Source: DASWNP01 sp035537095 | GTDB taxonomy: Bacteria > Acidobacteriota > Blastocatellia > Pyrinomonadales > Pyrinomonadaceae | Reading direction: 5' to 3' | Assembly: GCA_035537095.1 (NCBI GenBank) | Contig: DATLMV010000063.1 | Location: 1-33,901 of the forward strand | DNA: 33,901 bases | Program-made: the position numbers and the translations under genes | The notes under the pieces: model-generated | What the model saw: the letters and a program-made list of their open reading frames with translations, nothing else | Told to the model about the DNA's origin: nothing | The model's database searches: none | In this document: positions 32,442 to 33,901 of the stretch, piece by piece | How the letters are laid out: each line of letters begins with the position of its first letter | Numbering within the stretch: the first letter of the stretch is position 1

Positions 32442-33893
32442 GTGAATCGTCCCCAACTGAAAAAACAACTCGCGCTGCCGTTGATTGCCTCGGGCATCTT
32501 CGCGCTGGCGCTCTACGTCGTCTATAGCCTTTCGCCGCGCTCGACGGAGACGGAGACGGCCAACTCGCCCGCGCCGCGCGAGTTGGCCGTGCGGATGCTC
32601 GACACTGAGTTGTGGTGGAATATCTTTCTCGCCGCGCTCTACATCAGTCTGGGCTTCATCGTCGTGCGCGTCGCCGGGCAGTTCGTCTTCTTCCTCTTTC
32701 GCAAACGCAAGGGCTACGACGCGCCGAACCTCATCCGCGACCTCTTCTCTTTGGTCGCCTACGTCGTCCTCATCGCCGTCATCCTGCACAACGTCTTCAC
32801 TTCCGTCTCTCTGGCCGCGCTGCTGCCCGGCTCGGCTCTGGTCGGCGTCATCATCGGTCTCGCGCTGCAAGATACGCTCGGCAACCTCTTCGCGGGCATC
32901 TCGCTGCACGCCGACAAACCCTTTCAGGTCGGCGATGTCATCACGGTCGGACAATGGACGGGCGTGGTCGAGAGCATCACTTGGCGCGCGGTGAAGATCA
33001 GAAGTTTCTCGCACCACATCATCCTCGTCAGCAACAGCAGCATCGCCAAAGAGTCCATCGAGGTCTGCTCGCGCGAAAATCCGAACGCGCGCAACGTCTT
33101 CTTCGCCACGGTCGAGACGGAATCTCCGGCGCGTGTGATTCAACTCGTCCGCGAGGCCGTGCGCGAGGCCGACAACGTCCTGCGCTACATGACGCCCGTC
33201 GTCCGCATCCGCGACTTCGGGGAGAGCGGCATCAACTACGAAGTCAAGTACTGGCTCGAAGACTACGCGCGCTACAACGACACCGACGCGCTCATCCGAC
33301 AGCGTATCTGGTACGTCTTCCGCCGGAACAATATCGAGTTCTCCGTCCCCACGCGGTCGGTCTTGCTCCAAACTCACACGCAGACCACAAACCGGCAGCG
33401 CGAAGCCTTCACCGGACGACTCGGAGCCGTTGACATCTTCTCGCCGCTCACGCCCGCCGAGTTGTCGCGCCTCGCGCAGAGTTCCGCCGGGCGCGTCTAT
33501 GCGCCGGGCGAAATCATCATCCGCGAGGGCGAGCAAGGGTCTTCGATGTTCGTCGTGCATCGAGGGGCGGTCGAGGTGCAGATCAACGACAAGGGACGGA
33601 TGCGCGTCGTCAACACGCTCGGCGAGGGCGCGTTCTTCGGCGAGATGGCGCTCTTTACGGGCGAACCGCGCACGGCCAACGTCGTCGCCACCGAGGAGAC
33701 GGAGGTGCTCGAAATCGTCCACTCCGCCGTCAAAGAACTCTTCGACGCCAACCCCGCCCTCGTCGAATCCTTGAGCCACACCATCGCCGAACGTCGCGCC
33801 GGTCTCGCCGCCAGAGCCGAAACCGCACAGGTCAACCCCGACGAAAAGGCCGGACTTTACGCCGCCATCAAACGCTTCTTTCGTCTCGACTGA
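32442..33893 (+). CDS. MscS-family channel with C-terminal cyclic-nucleotide-binding domain
   Basis: Membrane channel of the bCNG type (MscS fold fused to a CNB domain), possibly gated by cyclic nucleotide. It has 483 residues. Helices lie at about 10-30, 57-85 and 98-120; the pore helix and beta domain follow (GSALVGVIIGLALQDTLGNL from 130; FQVGDVITVGQWTGVVE). The CNB domain (about 325-445) has FGEMAL (399-404) and PRTA (409-412), with Arg410 positioned for the phosphate. The start is a GTG directly after array H with no clear ribosome site, so translation may be unusual. It ends 8 bp before the window edge. Confidence 0.93.
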   Translation: MNRPQLKKQLALPLIASGIFALALYVVYSLSPRSTETETANSPAPRELAVRMLDTELWWNIFLAALYISLGFIVVRVAGQFVFFLFRKRKGYDAPNLIRDLFSLVAYVVLIAVILHNVFTSVSLAALLPGSALVGVIIGLALQDTLGNLFAGISLHADKPFQVGDVITVGQWTGVVESITWRAVKIRSFSHHIILVSNSSIAKESIEVCSRENPNARNVFFATVETESPARVIQLVREAVREADNVLRYMTPVVRIRDFGESGINYEVKYWLEDYARYNDTDALIRQRIWYVFRRNNIEFSVPTRSVLLQTHTQTTNRQREAFTGRLGAVDIFSPLTPAELSRLAQSSAGRVYAPGEIIIREGEQGSSMFVVHRGAVEVQINDKGRMRVVNTLGEGAFFGEMALFTGEPRTANVVATEETEVLEIVHSAVKELFDANPALVESLSHTIAERRAGLAARAETAQVNPDEKAGLYAAIKRFFRLD

Positions 33894-33901
33894 CCACACA
33901 G

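Overview
The window is GC-rich, densely coded bacterial chromosome, probably from the Acidobacteriota (Blastocatellia-like). The grounds are an alternative complex III plus caa3-type oxidase operon, several YsnF/AvaK (DUF2382) stress proteins, a WGxxGxxG protein and a secreted protein of DGDxKxD repeats. This placement comes from family knowledge, not a search. Bases 1-118 are a perfect palindrome, so the left edge may be a contig end or an assembly fold-back.

Layout. (1) Positions 137-14097, minus strand: one long respiratory operon, transcribed actA-actB-actC-actD-actE-actF, a 201-residue membrane protein, sco, then oxidase subunits II, I, III and IV. It encodes a quinol:cytochrome c oxidoreductase (ACIII), a copper chaperone and an A2-type caa3 oxidase. 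(2) 14098-14636: non-coding region with a possible act promoter and operator. (3) 14637-17451, plus strand: a lipoprotein gene and a SIR2-CHAT fusion whose CHAT domain has lost its cysteine. (4) 17573-24159, minus strand: a polyamine-type cluster of speD, DUF4178, a small membrane protein, DUF350, a membrane-anchored spermidine-synthase-like protein and a Tat/lipoprotein FAD oxidoreductase. (5) 24434-27952, plus strand: three YsnF-family proteins and a WGxxGxxG protein, closed by a strong terminator. (6) 28239-29195: secreted repeat protein. (7) 29520-33893, plus strand: a soluble MgtE-N/CBS protein, an NRAMP-like transporter with an altered metal site, and an MscS channel with a cyclic-nucleotide-binding domain.

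The most unusual signal is eight arrays of degenerate ~7-bp (one ~8-bp) tandem repeats, each in two inverted arms that can fold into a hairpin. They sit at junctions between co-directional genes (4928-5058, 5683-5768, 7823-7936, 8495-8624, 10028-10158, 19256-19360, 30762-30893, 32222-32436). Unit sequences differ between arrays, but three share an AAAAGGC-type unit. Two lie inside coding sequence: one arm encodes the basic n-region and the other the hydrophobic core of the signal peptides of Sco and ActE. Two others provide the stop codons of actB and actC. This looks like a spreading repeat family that shapes gene ends and has been recruited as export signals.
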